A stretch of 64,000 nucleotides of DNA from an uncultured Oscillospiraceae bacterium (GTDB taxonomy: Bacteria > Bacillota > Clostridia > Oscillospirales > Oscillospiraceae): the NCBI GenBank assembly GCA_934565655.1, contig CAKTIE010000007.1, forward strand, positions 21,444-85,443. The letters run 5' to 3'. Positions 8,778 to 16,794 of the stretch are shown here, one piece after another; positions within the stretch are counted from its first letter, which is position 1, and each line of letters opens with the position of its first letter. The notes below the pieces were generated by a model. It was not told the DNA's origin and made no database searches. It saw nothing but the letters and a program-made list of their open reading frames with translations. The translations under genes and the position numbers were made by a program.

Positions 8778-8828
8778 AACGCAAAATGCAATACATTTTT
8801 GTTATAAATTTGTATTACGGGGTGCATT

Positions 8829-8999
8829 ATGGCAAAATTCAAGATTCCCAAACCTCCTGGTTCCACCAATAAATCCATCCGCTTTCCCAATGAGCTTATT
8901 CAAGCCGTAGAAGAAGCCATCCGCGGGACTGACTGCACATTTTCCGCATTTGTGGTAGAAGCTGTGCGCGTGGCACTGGAAAATCTGGAAGAAGAATAA
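8829..8999 (+). CDS. Small ribbon-helix-helix (CopG/Arc-like) DNA-binding protein
   Basis: 56 residues from the ATG at 8829, with GGGGTG upstream. NKSIRFPNELIQAVEEAI is an RHH strand and first helix, and CTFSAFVVEAVRVALENL the second helix. The length suits a stand-alone RHH dimer. Such proteins are usually autoregulators or antitoxins. The divergent 49-aa gene and the AT-rich dyad between them fit autoregulation. A terminator follows immediately. Confidence 0.8.
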   Translation: MAKFKIPKPPGSTNKSIRFPNELIQAVEEAIRGTDCTFSAFVVEAVRVALENLEEE

Positions 9000-9024
9000 A
9001 ACCGCCCTTACGGGCGGTTTTTTC
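8999..9024 (+). terminator. Terminator of the ribbon-helix-helix gene
   Basis: AACCGCCC-TTA-GGGCGGTT followed by TTTTCTT. It overlaps the stop codon and abuts the end of the convergent gene at 9025. Confidence 0.88.
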
Positions 9025-9786
9025 TTATTGGGGCAGCTGGCGGTAAATCTCGCGGCACTTATCGTTGGTGGCCCAGACGCTGCCGGGCTCTCTGGGGTCG
9101 ATGGCGCTGCCGTCCAGGCGGGTAAGGCAGCCGCCCGCCTCCTCCAGGATCAGACTTCCGGCAGCGAAGTCCCAGGGGGACAGGCGGCACTCGAAGAAGA
9201 TCTCGATACGCCCGGCGGCCACCTGACAGATATCCAGCTCGGCGGAGCCGAAGCGGCGGAGATCCAGCGTGCGGTCATAGAGCCAGCGCATAATGGCAAA
9301 GTTCCGGTCGGTATAGCGGCGGTCATAGATGGTGCTGCCGCACAGGCAGACAGCGTGATCCGCATCGTGATCGGACACATGGATGGGCCGCCTGTTCAGT
9401 GTGGCGCCCCGGCCCCGCTCCGCCGCATACAGCTCCTCCACAAAGGGGTTATACACCACGGCATAGCGCACCTGTCCCTGACAGCACAGGGCCACGGCGA
9501 TGTTGCTGTAATGCAGCTCACGCACAAAATTGGTGGTGCCGTCGATGGGATCGACGATGAACGTCCAGTCCTTCGTCAGGGCCTCATGCTGCCCCTCCTC
9601 ACCGAAGAAATCCGCCTCGGGGCAGAGGGCCAGCAGCTCACGCCGCAGGAAATCCTGCACCGCTACATCGTATTTCGTCACCAGATCCGCCGCGCCGTTC
9701 TTTTCGCGGGTGTCCCGCTCGATATGGTGGGCGTCGCGGATCATGTCGCCTGCCTGATACACAATGGCAATGATCTTTTCCAGCAT
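9025..9786 (-). CDS. Inositol monophosphatase-family phosphatase
   Basis: 253 residues. Metal-binding motifs of the family are present: GEEG (first motif Glu), VDPIDGTTNFV, and near the C-terminus WDFAAGSLILEEAGG. The family cleaves inositol-1-phosphate, other sugar phosphates, fructose bisphosphate or PAP with Mg2+; which applies is not readable. It is the last gene of a five-gene leftward operon, 3 bp after the D-aminoacylase-type gene. Confidence 0.93.
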   Translation of the reverse strand: MLEKIIAIVYQAGDMIRDAHHIERDTREKNGAADLVTKYDVAVQDFLRRELLALCPEADFFGEEGQHEALTKDWTFIVDPIDGTTNFVRELHYSNIAVALCCQGQVRYAVVYNPFVEELYAAERGRGATLNRRPIHVSDHDADHAVCLCGSTIYDRRYTDRNFAIMRWLYDRTLDLRRFGSAELDICQVAAGRIEIFFECRLSPWDFAAGSLILEEAGGCLTRLDGSAIDPREPGSVWATNDKCREIYRQLPQ

Positions 9787-9789
9787 ACG

Positions 9790-11373
9790 TTACCTCCTGA
9801 TGGCCCGCCCGGCGCAGCGGCCGGTAGGCTCTCCGTTTTCCAGGGCTGTCTCGCCGCCCACCAGCACAAGGGACATCCCCTGCGAGGTCTGCTGCGGCTC
9901 GGTATAGGTGGCCCGCTCATGAAGGGTCTGAGGATCGAACACGCACACGTCGGCGTCATAGCCCGCCGCCAGACGGCCCTTGCCGGGCAGGTGCAGCACC
10001 TGCGCGGGACGATCCGTCAGCTTGTGGACGGCCTGCTCCCAGGTGAGCGCGCCCTTCTCCCGGACGAAGTGCTCCAGCAGGTGGGTGACGCTGCCGCAGA
10101 CGCGGGGGTGCAGCTGGCCCTCGGTGGGGTAGGTGGCGTCGGAGATGATGCAGGACAGGGGCGAACGGAGAATATCGCAAATGTCCTCCTCCGAGGCCAT
10201 GAAATCGATCATGGTAATCTGGCCATGCTCACGGGCCAGCAGCTCGCAGCAGGAGGACAGGGGATCCTGTCCCATCAAGGCGGCGATCTCCATCAGGTTA
10301 TGGCCCTGATAGGGGTGATCCTCCGGGCAGTGGAGGGAGGTGAGATAGATGCCGTCCCAGCCTGCCAGCTTGGCGATGTCGTCAAAGCCCACGCCGCTTT
10401 CGATGCGCGCGGCCAGCTGGCGGCGCACCTCCTTATCCTTCAGGCGCTCCACCACCGCCTCCATGCCGCCGGTGAGATAGTCCGGCGGCAGAATGTGCAG
10501 CAGTTGGGTGGAGCCGGCGGTATAGGGATACACGTCGCAGTCCACGGCAAGGCCCTCGCTTTGCGCCTGCTCCAGCAGGGACAGTACCTGCGGGATCTTT
10601 TTGCCCCAGTTGTCCCGGCCCATGGCCTTGAGATGGCTGATGTGGACGGGGCAGCCCAGCGCCCGGGCCACGGCGATCATCTCCTGCACCGATTCCACCA
10701 CGCCGCCGCCCTCCTGCCGCATGTGGACGGTGACGGGAATGTTCGTTCCGGCCACCGGCTGTAAGGCCCGGATGAGATCGGCGGTGGAGTAGAAGCACTC
10801 CGGCGCGTAGCCAAGGCCCAGACTGACGCCCAGCGCCCCGTCGGCCAGGGCGCGCTCCATCTGCCGGTGGATGGCGGCGAAGTGGCCGTCCTCCAGCTCC
10901 GTCAGCTGATAGCCCGCCGCGTCGGCACGGAGGGTGCCCGCGCCCACCAGCATGGCCACGTTCAGGGGCAGGGCGGGCAGGGAGCGGAAATACCCCGCCA
11001 TGGAGCGGGTGTCCAGCCGGGGCGGCAGCGTGCCGGTGATGGGCTGCAAATACGCCCGGATGGCCGTCTCGTTATCGGGGCCGAAGGGCGCGGCGGACAG
11101 ACCGCAGTTGCCGTTGACGATGGTGGTCAGGCCCTGGCACAGCTCCCATTCCCCGAAGCCGGGGCGGAAGGCCGCGCCGTCGGCGTGGCGATGGATGTCG
11201 ATAAAGCCGGGGGTAACGGTCAGGCCGGTGCAGTCCACCACCCGGCGGGCCGCGGCATGGGACAGCTGTCCCACCGCGGCGATCTTGCCGTTTTCGATGG
11301 CGATATCTGCCGCAAACGCGGCGCGGCCGGTACCGTCAATGACAGTACCGCCCCGCAGAAGTGTATCAAGCAT
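9790..11373 (-). CDS. N-acyl-D-amino-acid deacylase (D-aminoacylase) family amidohydrolase
   Basis: 527 residues, the expected length. It starts with the amidohydrolase beta-sandwich (LLRGGTVIDGTGRAAFAADI), then GFIDIHRHAD with the HxH metal pair, NGNCGLSAAP with the metal-binding cysteine, HMRQEGG, HISHLKAMG and SDATYPT, all at family positions. Expected products are a free D-amino acid and an acyl acid; related enzymes act on N-acyl-glutamate or dihydropyrimidines, so specificity is open. It lies 26 bp after the sensor kinase and 3 bp before the phosphatase. Confidence 0.88.
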   Translation of the reverse strand: MLDTLLRGGTVIDGTGRAAFAADIAIENGKIAAVGQLSHAAARRVVDCTGLTVTPGFIDIHRHADGAAFRPGFGEWELCQGLTTIVNGNCGLSAAPFGPDNETAIRAYLQPITGTLPPRLDTRSMAGYFRSLPALPLNVAMLVGAGTLRADAAGYQLTELEDGHFAAIHRQMERALADGALGVSLGLGYAPECFYSTADLIRALQPVAGTNIPVTVHMRQEGGGVVESVQEMIAVARALGCPVHISHLKAMGRDNWGKKIPQVLSLLEQAQSEGLAVDCDVYPYTAGSTQLLHILPPDYLTGGMEAVVERLKDKEVRRQLAARIESGVGFDDIAKLAGWDGIYLTSLHCPEDHPYQGHNLMEIAALMGQDPLSSCCELLAREHGQITMIDFMASEEDICDILRSPLSCIISDATYPTEGQLHPRVCGSVTHLLEHFVREKGALTWEQAVHKLTDRPAQVLHLPGKGRLAAGYDADVCVFDPQTLHERATYTEPQQTSQGMSLVLVGGETALENGEPTGRCAGRAIRR

Positions 11374-11399
11374 AGGGATGAACCTCGATTTTTATGAGC

Positions 11400-12572
11400 T
11401 CAGTGCCGCAGGGGCAGCGTTACCGTGAAGCGGGTGGCCCTTGCGTCGCTGGCGGCGGTGATGGTGCCCTTGTGCCGCCGGACGATCTGTTGGGCGATGG
11501 CAAGGCCAAGGCCGAAGCCGCCCGCGCCGGTGCGGGCATCGTCCACCCGGTAGAACCGGTCAAAGAGATGGGGCAGCTTGTCCGGCGGGATGGGGTCGCC
11601 GGGGTTTTCCACCGCAAGCACCGCGTTTTTGCCGGAGATATCCAGCGTCAGGCGGATGGGCGCATCCTTGGCGGCGTACTTCACCGCGTTGTCCAGCAGG
11701 ATTTCCAGCAGCTGATCCAACTGCTGGCGGTCGCCGGACAGGGACGCGCCGTTCTGGATGTCGTATTGCAGGGGATGTCCCGCCTCGAAGGCCACCGGTT
11801 CGAACCGCAGGGCGGCGTCGGTGACCAGATCGCTGAGATCCAGCGGCTTAAAGGGGGCGGCGCGGCCGCTCTCCGTCCGGGAGAGGGTCAGCATATCCTC
11901 CACCAGCGCCTTCATGCGCCGGGACTCCACGGAGATGTTGTCCACATACTGGCGCTGCTCCGGCTGAGCGGAGGTTTTCAGCAGGTCGGCGGAGGACAGG
12001 ATCACCGTCAGGGGCGTTTTCAGCTCATGGCTGGCGTCGGAGAGAAACTGCTGCTGGTTCTGCCACGTCCGGGCCACAGGCCGGGTGACGAAGCCGCTCA
12101 GCATCCAGCTGAGGCCGAACAGCACCAGCAGCGCCGCCGCGCCGATCAGCAGGCAGACCCGCACCAGCGAGCGGAGGGTTGCCTGCTCGAAGGTGCTGTC
12201 CATAAAGGCGATGCGGACGGCGAGGGCGCCCTCCAGACGGAAGTATCGCATATGCTGCGCCGCCAGCACGCCGCTGTCGGCATCGGCGGACAGGGCCGCC
12301 GTCACCAGCGGCAGCAGGGTATCCTCGTCCTGTAAGTCATAGTAGTTGCTGCCGGAGACGCGGACGGTGCCGCTGGGCAGCACCTCCGCCACGAAGCAGG
12401 GCACCCGTGCCTCGGACGTGCCGGAGACCACCGCCTGCCGCAGCTGGTATTCGTAGCTTTCGGCAATGTTATTGCGGGAAAAGAGGTACACGCAGGCGAA
12501 CACCGCCGTCAGCACCAGTGCCGACACCAGCAGCGTTACGCCGGTGATCTTCCAGCGCAGCTTGCGGATCAT
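11400..12572 (-). CDS. Two-component sensor histidine kinase
   Basis: 390 residues from the ATG at 12572, which overlaps the regulator stop (ATGA). An N-terminal membrane helix (VTLLVSALVLTAVFACVYLF), an extracellular region of about 120 residues, and a second helix (LLIGAAALLVLFGLSWML) precede the HisKA motif SDASHELKTPLTVILSS with an intact histidine. ILLDNAVKYA, NPGDPIPPDKLPHLFDRFYR and GFGLGLAIAQQIV form the ATPase. It phosphorylates the partner regulator at 12569-13255. The signal is unknown; a lipoprotein gene upstream may take part in sensing. Confidence 0.95.
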   Translation of the reverse strand: MIRKLRWKITGVTLLVSALVLTAVFACVYLFSRNNIAESYEYQLRQAVVSGTSEARVPCFVAEVLPSGTVRVSGSNYYDLQDEDTLLPLVTAALSADADSGVLAAQHMRYFRLEGALAVRIAFMDSTFEQATLRSLVRVCLLIGAAALLVLFGLSWMLSGFVTRPVARTWQNQQQFLSDASHELKTPLTVILSSADLLKTSAQPEQRQYVDNISVESRRMKALVEDMLTLSRTESGRAAPFKPLDLSDLVTDAALRFEPVAFEAGHPLQYDIQNGASLSGDRQQLDQLLEILLDNAVKYAAKDAPIRLTLDISGKNAVLAVENPGDPIPPDKLPHLFDRFYRVDDARTGAGGFGLGLAIAQQIVRRHKGTITAASDARATRFTVTLPLRH

Positions 12573-13255
12573 GCCTCCACCTCCTGCGTCAGGCAATAGC
12601 CCAGCATCCGCAGCGTCTTGATCCGCACCTGGGAGTGCAGATGGGTCAGCTTCCGCCGCAGGAAGGAGATATAGACCTCCACATTGTTGTCCTCGGCCTG
12701 GGAGTCATAGCCCCAGACCTTGATGAGCAGCTGCTCTTTGGTGACCACCTGGGCGCCGTTGCGCATCAGAAGCTCCATCAGGTCGTATTCCCGGCGGCTG
12801 AGCCGCACGTCCCGGCCGCTGCAGCTGAGGGTGAAGGTGCCGCGCTCCAGCGACAGGTCGCCCCAGGTGAGGGTGTCGCTCTCCTGCAATTGGCCGCCGC
12901 TCCGCCGCAGCAGCGTGCGGACGCAGGCCAGCAGCTCCTCCGGCTCGAAGGGCTTGGTGAGATAGTAGTCCGCGCCGCAGTCCAGCCCGTGGACACGGTC
13001 GCTCAGGTCGCTTTTGGCCGTCAGCATCAGCACAGGGGTGGTGACACCGGCGTCGCGGAGCTTCCGGGCCACCTGAAAGCCGTTCAGGCCCGGCAGCATC
13101 ACGTCCAGCACCATCAGGTCATAGATGCCGGTCAGGGCGTTGTCCAGACCGCTGACGCCGTCGTGGCACACGTCGGCCGTGTAGCCCTGCCGGTGCAGCA
13201 GCTGGCGCAGGGTGTCCGCCAGCCGCACCTCATCCTCCACGATCAACAGGCGCAT
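12569..13255 (-). CDS. OmpR/PhoB-family response regulator
   Basis: 228 residues. The receiver domain (MRLLIVEDEVRLADTL) has the phospho-acceptor Asp in DLMVLDVMLPG and the Lys in YLTKPFEPEEL. The C-terminal winged helix includes LSRREYDLMELLMRNGAQVVTKEQL and VEVYISFLRRKL. It is cotranscribed and translationally coupled with the sensor kinase and starts 16 bp after the DUF4340 lipoprotein gene. Confidence 0.96.
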   Translation of the reverse strand: MRLLIVEDEVRLADTLRQLLHRQGYTADVCHDGVSGLDNALTGIYDLMVLDVMLPGLNGFQVARKLRDAGVTTPVLMLTAKSDLSDRVHGLDCGADYYLTKPFEPEELLACVRTLLRRSGGQLQESDTLTWGDLSLERGTFTLSCSGRDVRLSRREYDLMELLMRNGAQVVTKEQLLIKVWGYDSQAEDNNVEVYISFLRRKLTHLHSQVRIKTLRMLGYCLTQEVEA

Positions 13256-13271
13256 GGGACCGCCTCCTTAC

Positions 13272-14192
13272 TTACAGCAGCGCCAGAAACGCCGCCACTT
13301 TATCCTGAGACACCAGATACACGGTGGTGTCGTCGTTGAGGGTCGCGTAATAGCTGCCGTCCTCCCGCAGCGTGCCCAGCGTCAGGGTCAGCGTGGTCTC
13401 GGTGCCCACGGTGTTGACATAGGCGACGGTGATCGTCGCGGTGGGCGCGGTCAGGCCGCACAGGGGCGCGGCATCAGGCGAGGGATCGAAGTTGAAGCAG
13501 CTGTCAAAAGTGAAGTCCGCCAGCGCCGTCTCCACCGCCGCGGCCTCCTCCGGAACAGGCCGGTTTTCGGAGACCCAGCCGTCGTCGGTCTTGGTCAGGC
13601 GGACGGTCTTTTCCCCCTCCGTCTGCCGGACGGTGATGACCGTCAGGTTATCCTCCGTCAGCTCCGGCAGGGTGGGCAGCACCGCCATGCTGTATACGCT
13701 GCGATCCATCCGCTGCACGAACTCGTCCGCCACCAGATAGGTACCCTCCTGACCGTCCACGGCCATGTACCACTGTCCGTCATCCTTCTGGTCACCGAAG
13801 CGGAGGGTGGTGACCTCCTCCCCCACCGTGACGGTGAGGTAGCGCTGCGTGTCGTCAAGACCGGCGTCCGCCGCCTCGACGGCGGGCTCCACCGGCGTCA
13901 GGGACGCGGACATGGCGTCCAACTCCGCCAGCGTCTCCTCGATATAGGCGGCGTCCAGCGGGAAGCCTTCGTTATCCACCCACTTCCAGCTGTCCTCGTC
14001 CTTCCGGAAGCGGCAGGTGATCTGGCCGTTGTCGTATTCCAGATAGCTGGCCTCGGCAATGGGCAGCTGGGAGCTGTTGGACAGGGTGTTGTTATCCGCC
14101 GCGTCGGCGGCATCTTCCGGCTCCTTGCCGCCGCAGGCTGCCAGAGCCAGCACCAGCACAAGGGCCAGAAGCAGTAAAAATGTGCGTTTCAT
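13272..14192 (-). CDS. DUF4340-type lipoprotein
   Basis: 306 residues. The signal peptide MKRTFLLLLALVLVLALAAC ends in a lipobox cysteine, followed by an acidic linker. The extracellular part has the repeated strand pattern of DUF4340 (TVTVGEEVTTLRFGD, WYMAVDGQEGTYLVADEFVQRM). Ribosome site GGAGGAGG lies before the ATG. It is the first gene of the operon with the two-component system, so it may modulate or be controlled by that kinase; the function of the domain is not known. Confidence 0.8.
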   Translation of the reverse strand: MKRTFLLLLALVLVLALAACGGKEPEDAADAADNNTLSNSSQLPIAEASYLEYDNGQITCRFRKDEDSWKWVDNEGFPLDAAYIEETLAELDAMSASLTPVEPAVEAADAGLDDTQRYLTVTVGEEVTTLRFGDQKDDGQWYMAVDGQEGTYLVADEFVQRMDRSVYSMAVLPTLPELTEDNLTVITVRQTEGEKTVRLTKTDDGWVSENRPVPEEAAAVETALADFTFDSCFNFDPSPDAAPLCGLTAPTATITVAYVNTVGTETTLTLTLGTLREDGSYYATLNDDTTVYLVSQDKVAAFLALL

Positions 14193-14286
14193 GGGGTTCC
14201 TCCTCCGGGGTAAAATGCATTACAACGCTTTAATATACCAGAGAATGAAGGAAAAGAAAAGTCAAAATTGTGAATTTTGGCCCTTT

Positions 14287-14328
14287 CTGGGCAAAAAGCG
14301 CCCGCCGGAGGGCTTCTCCGGCGGGGTA
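14287..14328 (-). terminator. Terminator of the sigma/anti-sigma operon
   Basis: CCCGCCGGAG/CTCCGGCGGG stem (14301-14325) followed on the minus strand by CGCTTTTTGCC, just after the anti-sigma stop. Confidence 0.82.
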
Positions 14329-14335
14329 AAAAGCG

Positions 14336-15466
14336 CTATTTGGACAAAACGGTGACGGCGGCATGGTTGGCCGCACCGGCGGCGCAGCTCTCCTCCAGCA
14401 GGGCCAGAATGGCGGAGGGGGTGCCCTGCACCCATACGCCGCTGCTCTTAAGGCTATCCTCCCGGACGGTGTCCAGCATCAGCTGATACTGACGGCCGCT
14501 GGCCATGATGTCGGCCATATCGGCCAGCTTGGGATGGTCGATCATGTATTGCAGCAGGCTCTCGAAATGCTGCTGGATGATCTCTCCTGTGACGGTCTCC
14601 AGCTGGAAATTGGGATAGTCCCCAAACTGAAAACCGGGATAGTCCTTATTCAAATCCGACCCGTACTGCACGCCCGCGTTCTGAAGGGAGCAGTACAGCG
14701 CCTGGGGGAAGAGCTCGCCCTCCATCTTGGCGGAGAGGAACGTCAGCTCCGGATGGCGCTCCATCAGCGCCGCCAGCTCATCGGCCGTCAGATCATGGGT
14801 AAAGGTAACGGCGGAGGTGACAAAGAAGTGCTCCGGCAGCTGCTCCAGCGCGGCCTTGGTGTGTCCGCCCTGTGTGCGCCAGGATTGAAAACCCAAATAG
14901 CCGTAGCCCAGCACAGACAGGTCGTTGATATTCAGTTGTCCCAGCTTCCCCATGCGGAGCGTCACCTGGCTGCCGATGCCGGAACGGGTGGCGCCGGTGT
15001 TGTCAAGAAAGCCCAGATCCACGGTGTCGGCCATGAAGCCTGTATGGTTGATCAGGCTGCCGCCATAGCTGCCCAGAGGCATATACAGCGCGGTGATGGC
15101 CGACATGCCCGCGTCAAACTCGCTGTATGTGTCGATATCATAGTCGGCCTCCTCCCGCCAGGGGACGTAGTACACCCGGCGGTTCACTAGCGGCGAGATC
15201 ACGAATTGCAGCAGCGCCAGAATGGCCAGCACCGCCGCCACCGCCGCCAGCACCGTCCAGCCGGTGCGGCGGTTCATGCGGCGCTTCACCGCCTTCGTCT
15301 CCGCCTGCACCGTTCCGGCAGGCACCTCCGGCAGCTCCGGCAGCTCCCGCGCCGCCAGATAGTCCTCCAGCAGACGGAATTTTTCCAGCTCCCGCTCCAC
15401 CAACGCCGCCTCCTCAGGGGTGGCGGTATGGGTCTGATAGTGGGCAAAGGCTTCTTCAAAATTCAT
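14336..15466 (-). CDS. Membrane anti-sigma factor
   Basis: 376 residues from the ATG at 15466, overlapping the sigma gene by 11 bases; an ATG six bases earlier is also possible. A helical cytoplasmic part of about 75 residues, ending in basic KRRMNRRTG, is followed by one membrane helix (WTVLAAVAAVLAILALLQFVI) and a large extracellular domain. The layout resembles the sigma-regulator N/C domain proteins of Bacillota rather than zinc-finger anti-sigmas; no HxxxCxxC is seen. It should hold the ECF factor at the membrane. Confidence 0.75.
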   Translation of the reverse strand: MNFEEAFAHYQTHTATPEEAALVERELEKFRLLEDYLAARELPELPEVPAGTVQAETKAVKRRMNRRTGWTVLAAVAAVLAILALLQFVISPLVNRRVYYVPWREEADYDIDTYSEFDAGMSAITALYMPLGSYGGSLINHTGFMADTVDLGFLDNTGATRSGIGSQVTLRMGKLGQLNINDLSVLGYGYLGFQSWRTQGGHTKAALEQLPEHFFVTSAVTFTHDLTADELAALMERHPELTFLSAKMEGELFPQALYCSLQNAGVQYGSDLNKDYPGFQFGDYPNFQLETVTGEIIQQHFESLLQYMIDHPKLADMADIMASGRQYQLMLDTVREDSLKSSGVWVQGTPSAILALLEESCAAGAANHAAVTVLSK

Positions 15467-15947
15467 AGCCATCCTCCTCCATTTTCTGCCGCAGCCGTAT
15501 TCTGGCCCGGCGCAGCCGCTGACGGATCACCGCAGGCGTCACCCGCAGGGCCTCCGCCAGCTCGGCGGCGGACAATCGGGCAAAGCAGTACAGGGTCAGC
15601 AGCTCCCGGTCACTCTCCGGCAGGGCCTCCATGGCCCGGTACAGGGCCGCGGCGTCCTCCCGCTTCAGCAGGAGGCCCTCCGGCGTGGTCTCGTCTATGG
15701 TGTCCGGCGGCGGCACGTCGGCCAGATGCTTCTGCCGCCGCTGGTGGTCGATGATCAGGTTCCGCAGCACCCGGAACAGCCAGCTGCGGAAGCTGACCAC
15801 ATCCTCCGGCAGGGACAGCCACGCCCGGTAGAACGCCTCCTGCACCATGTCCTCCGCCAGATGGCGGCTGCGGCACAGAGCCTGGGCATACAGCAGCGCC
15901 GGTGCGTAATATTTCTGATAGAGCTGTTCATATATGTCCCGGTCCAT
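15456..15947 (-). CDS. ECF-type RNA polymerase sigma factor
   Basis: 163 residues from MDRDIYEQLYQKYY; the ATG at 15947 follows GGTGGTGAG. Region 2 (LLYAQALCRSRHLAEDMVQEAFYRAW, FRSWLFRVLRNLIID) and region 4 (ALPESDRELLTLYCFARLSAAELAEAL, VIRQRLRRARIRLRQKM) are both present. It heads a two-gene operon with its anti-sigma factor. A likely self-recognised promoter lies about 30 bases upstream. Confidence 0.95.
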   Translation of the reverse strand: MDRDIYEQLYQKYYAPALLYAQALCRSRHLAEDMVQEAFYRAWLSLPEDVVSFRSWLFRVLRNLIIDHQRRQKHLADVPPPDTIDETTPEGLLLKREDAAALYRAMEALPESDRELLTLYCFARLSAAELAEALRVTPAVIRQRLRRARIRLRQKMEEDGYEF

Positions 15948-15975
15948 GGCCTGCTCACCACCTTCTGTATCTAAA

Positions 15976-16001
15976 GACGGACGAAAGCGAAAAGTGTGAC
16001 A
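15976..16001 (-). promoter_or_regulatory. ECF-type autoregulatory promoter
   Basis: On the minus strand TGTCAC (16001-15996), exactly 16 bases, then CGTC (15979-15976). This is the AAC-like/CGTC spacing of ECF promoters, placed just before the sigma gene. Confidence 0.6.
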
Positions 16002-16031
16002 TAAGGCCGGGAAGATGCTTCCCGGCCTTAT
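16001..16031 (-). terminator. Hairpin upstream of the sigma promoter
   Basis: A 14-bp perfect stem (ATAAGGCCGGGAAG and complement) with a 3-base loop. There is no T-run on the minus strand, so it is at best a weak terminator for the small gene upstream. Confidence 0.4.
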
Positions 16032-16111
16032 GTTCATTCACTTACAGATACGGCGCGAAGATCCGGCCGCTTCGCGGCCGCAGCTCTGCTTAGAAAAGTG
16101 GATTTTCGGTG

Positions 16112-16393
16112 TCAGAATTCCAGGCGGTAAAGTTTGCCCCGGACGTTCTGCGTTGAGGGGACGAAGTATGCCTTTTCGTTGCTTGCGCAAAGGACGACCT
16201 GATTGAGATAAGCCAGAAATGCCCCTGCGTCATAGGCATACACCGCGTGTCCCTTTTCATCATACGTCATGTATTGAGGGTTATCATACAGCCAATCAAA
16301 AAAGCGCAGATGAAGCTCCCTGACATCCGAGATATACCCGTCGGGAACAAAAACAGTGTCGGTTGAATGATCGAACTTCAGGACGATATTCAT
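16112..16393 (-). CDS. Uncharacterised small protein, paralogue 2
   Basis: 93 residues from MNIVLKFDHSTDTVFVPDGY; ATG or GTG codons 9-12 bases earlier are possible, and the ribosome site is weak. It aligns along its length with the protein encoded just upstream: IVxFD, DxVxVP, RFFDWLY, a Tyr/Phe-rich middle, then FLAYLNQVVL. I recognise no family. It reads as a compact alpha/beta protein with no membrane part. Tandem duplication is clear from the sequence; function is unknown. Confidence 0.65.
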   Translation of the reverse strand: MNIVLKFDHSTDTVFVPDGYISDVRELHLRFFDWLYDNPQYMTYDEKGHAVYAYDAGAFLAYLNQVVLCASNEKAYFVPSTQNVRGKLYRLEF

Positions 16394-16436
16394 GAGGATC
16401 ATCACGGGCAAGCTGCATACATGCCCGCCCTTTCTA

Positions 16437-16745
16437 TTAAAAGAAAATAGATGGAACGTTGCCGCGGGAGCGGCTGTCGATGTTCTTTTCCACAAGCGCC
16501 GCCCTGTCTTCTCCGGCTTGCAGGACCTTTTTGTTCAGCCAGTCGATAAACTCCTCGCTGTTATAGCAGATGCACGCAAAACGCTGTCCGTCAGAGCCCT
16601 TCATCTTTTTCGTGAGCTTCTTTTTCCCCTCCAGAGAATAGGCCCAACGCAGAAAGCGCTGACGGATCACATCAATGTTTTCGCCCACGCTTTCCGGAAC
16701 AGACACCAAGTCCGCGTTCAAATCAAATTCAACGATCAGCTCCAT
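16437..16745 (-). CDS. Uncharacterised small protein, paralogue 1
   Basis: 102 residues from MELIVEFDLNADLVSVPESV, with AGGCAGGA before the ATG. It shares IVEFD, DxVxVP, RFLRWAY and FIDWLNKKVL with the next gene downstream. A basic stretch (GKKKLTKKMKG) replaces the acidic one of the partner. The gene begins 49 bp after the ROK kinase gene and is probably in the same leftward operon. Confidence 0.7.
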   Translation of the reverse strand: MELIVEFDLNADLVSVPESVGENIDVIRQRFLRWAYSLEGKKKLTKKMKGSDGQRFACICYNSEEFIDWLNKKVLQAGEDRAALVEKNIDSRSRGNVPSIFF

Positions 16746-16794
16746 TTTATAAATCCTGCCTGTCAGTGTGGTGATAGCCCGCCCCGAAGGCCGG

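Noticed and set aside
11800-11820. GGTTCGAA-like tRNA T-loop
   Set aside because: It lies inside the sensor-kinase coding sequence with no tRNA arms around it.
16063-16085. GGCCGC/GCGGCC hairpin as terminator of the small paralogue gene
   Set aside because: No T-run follows on either strand.
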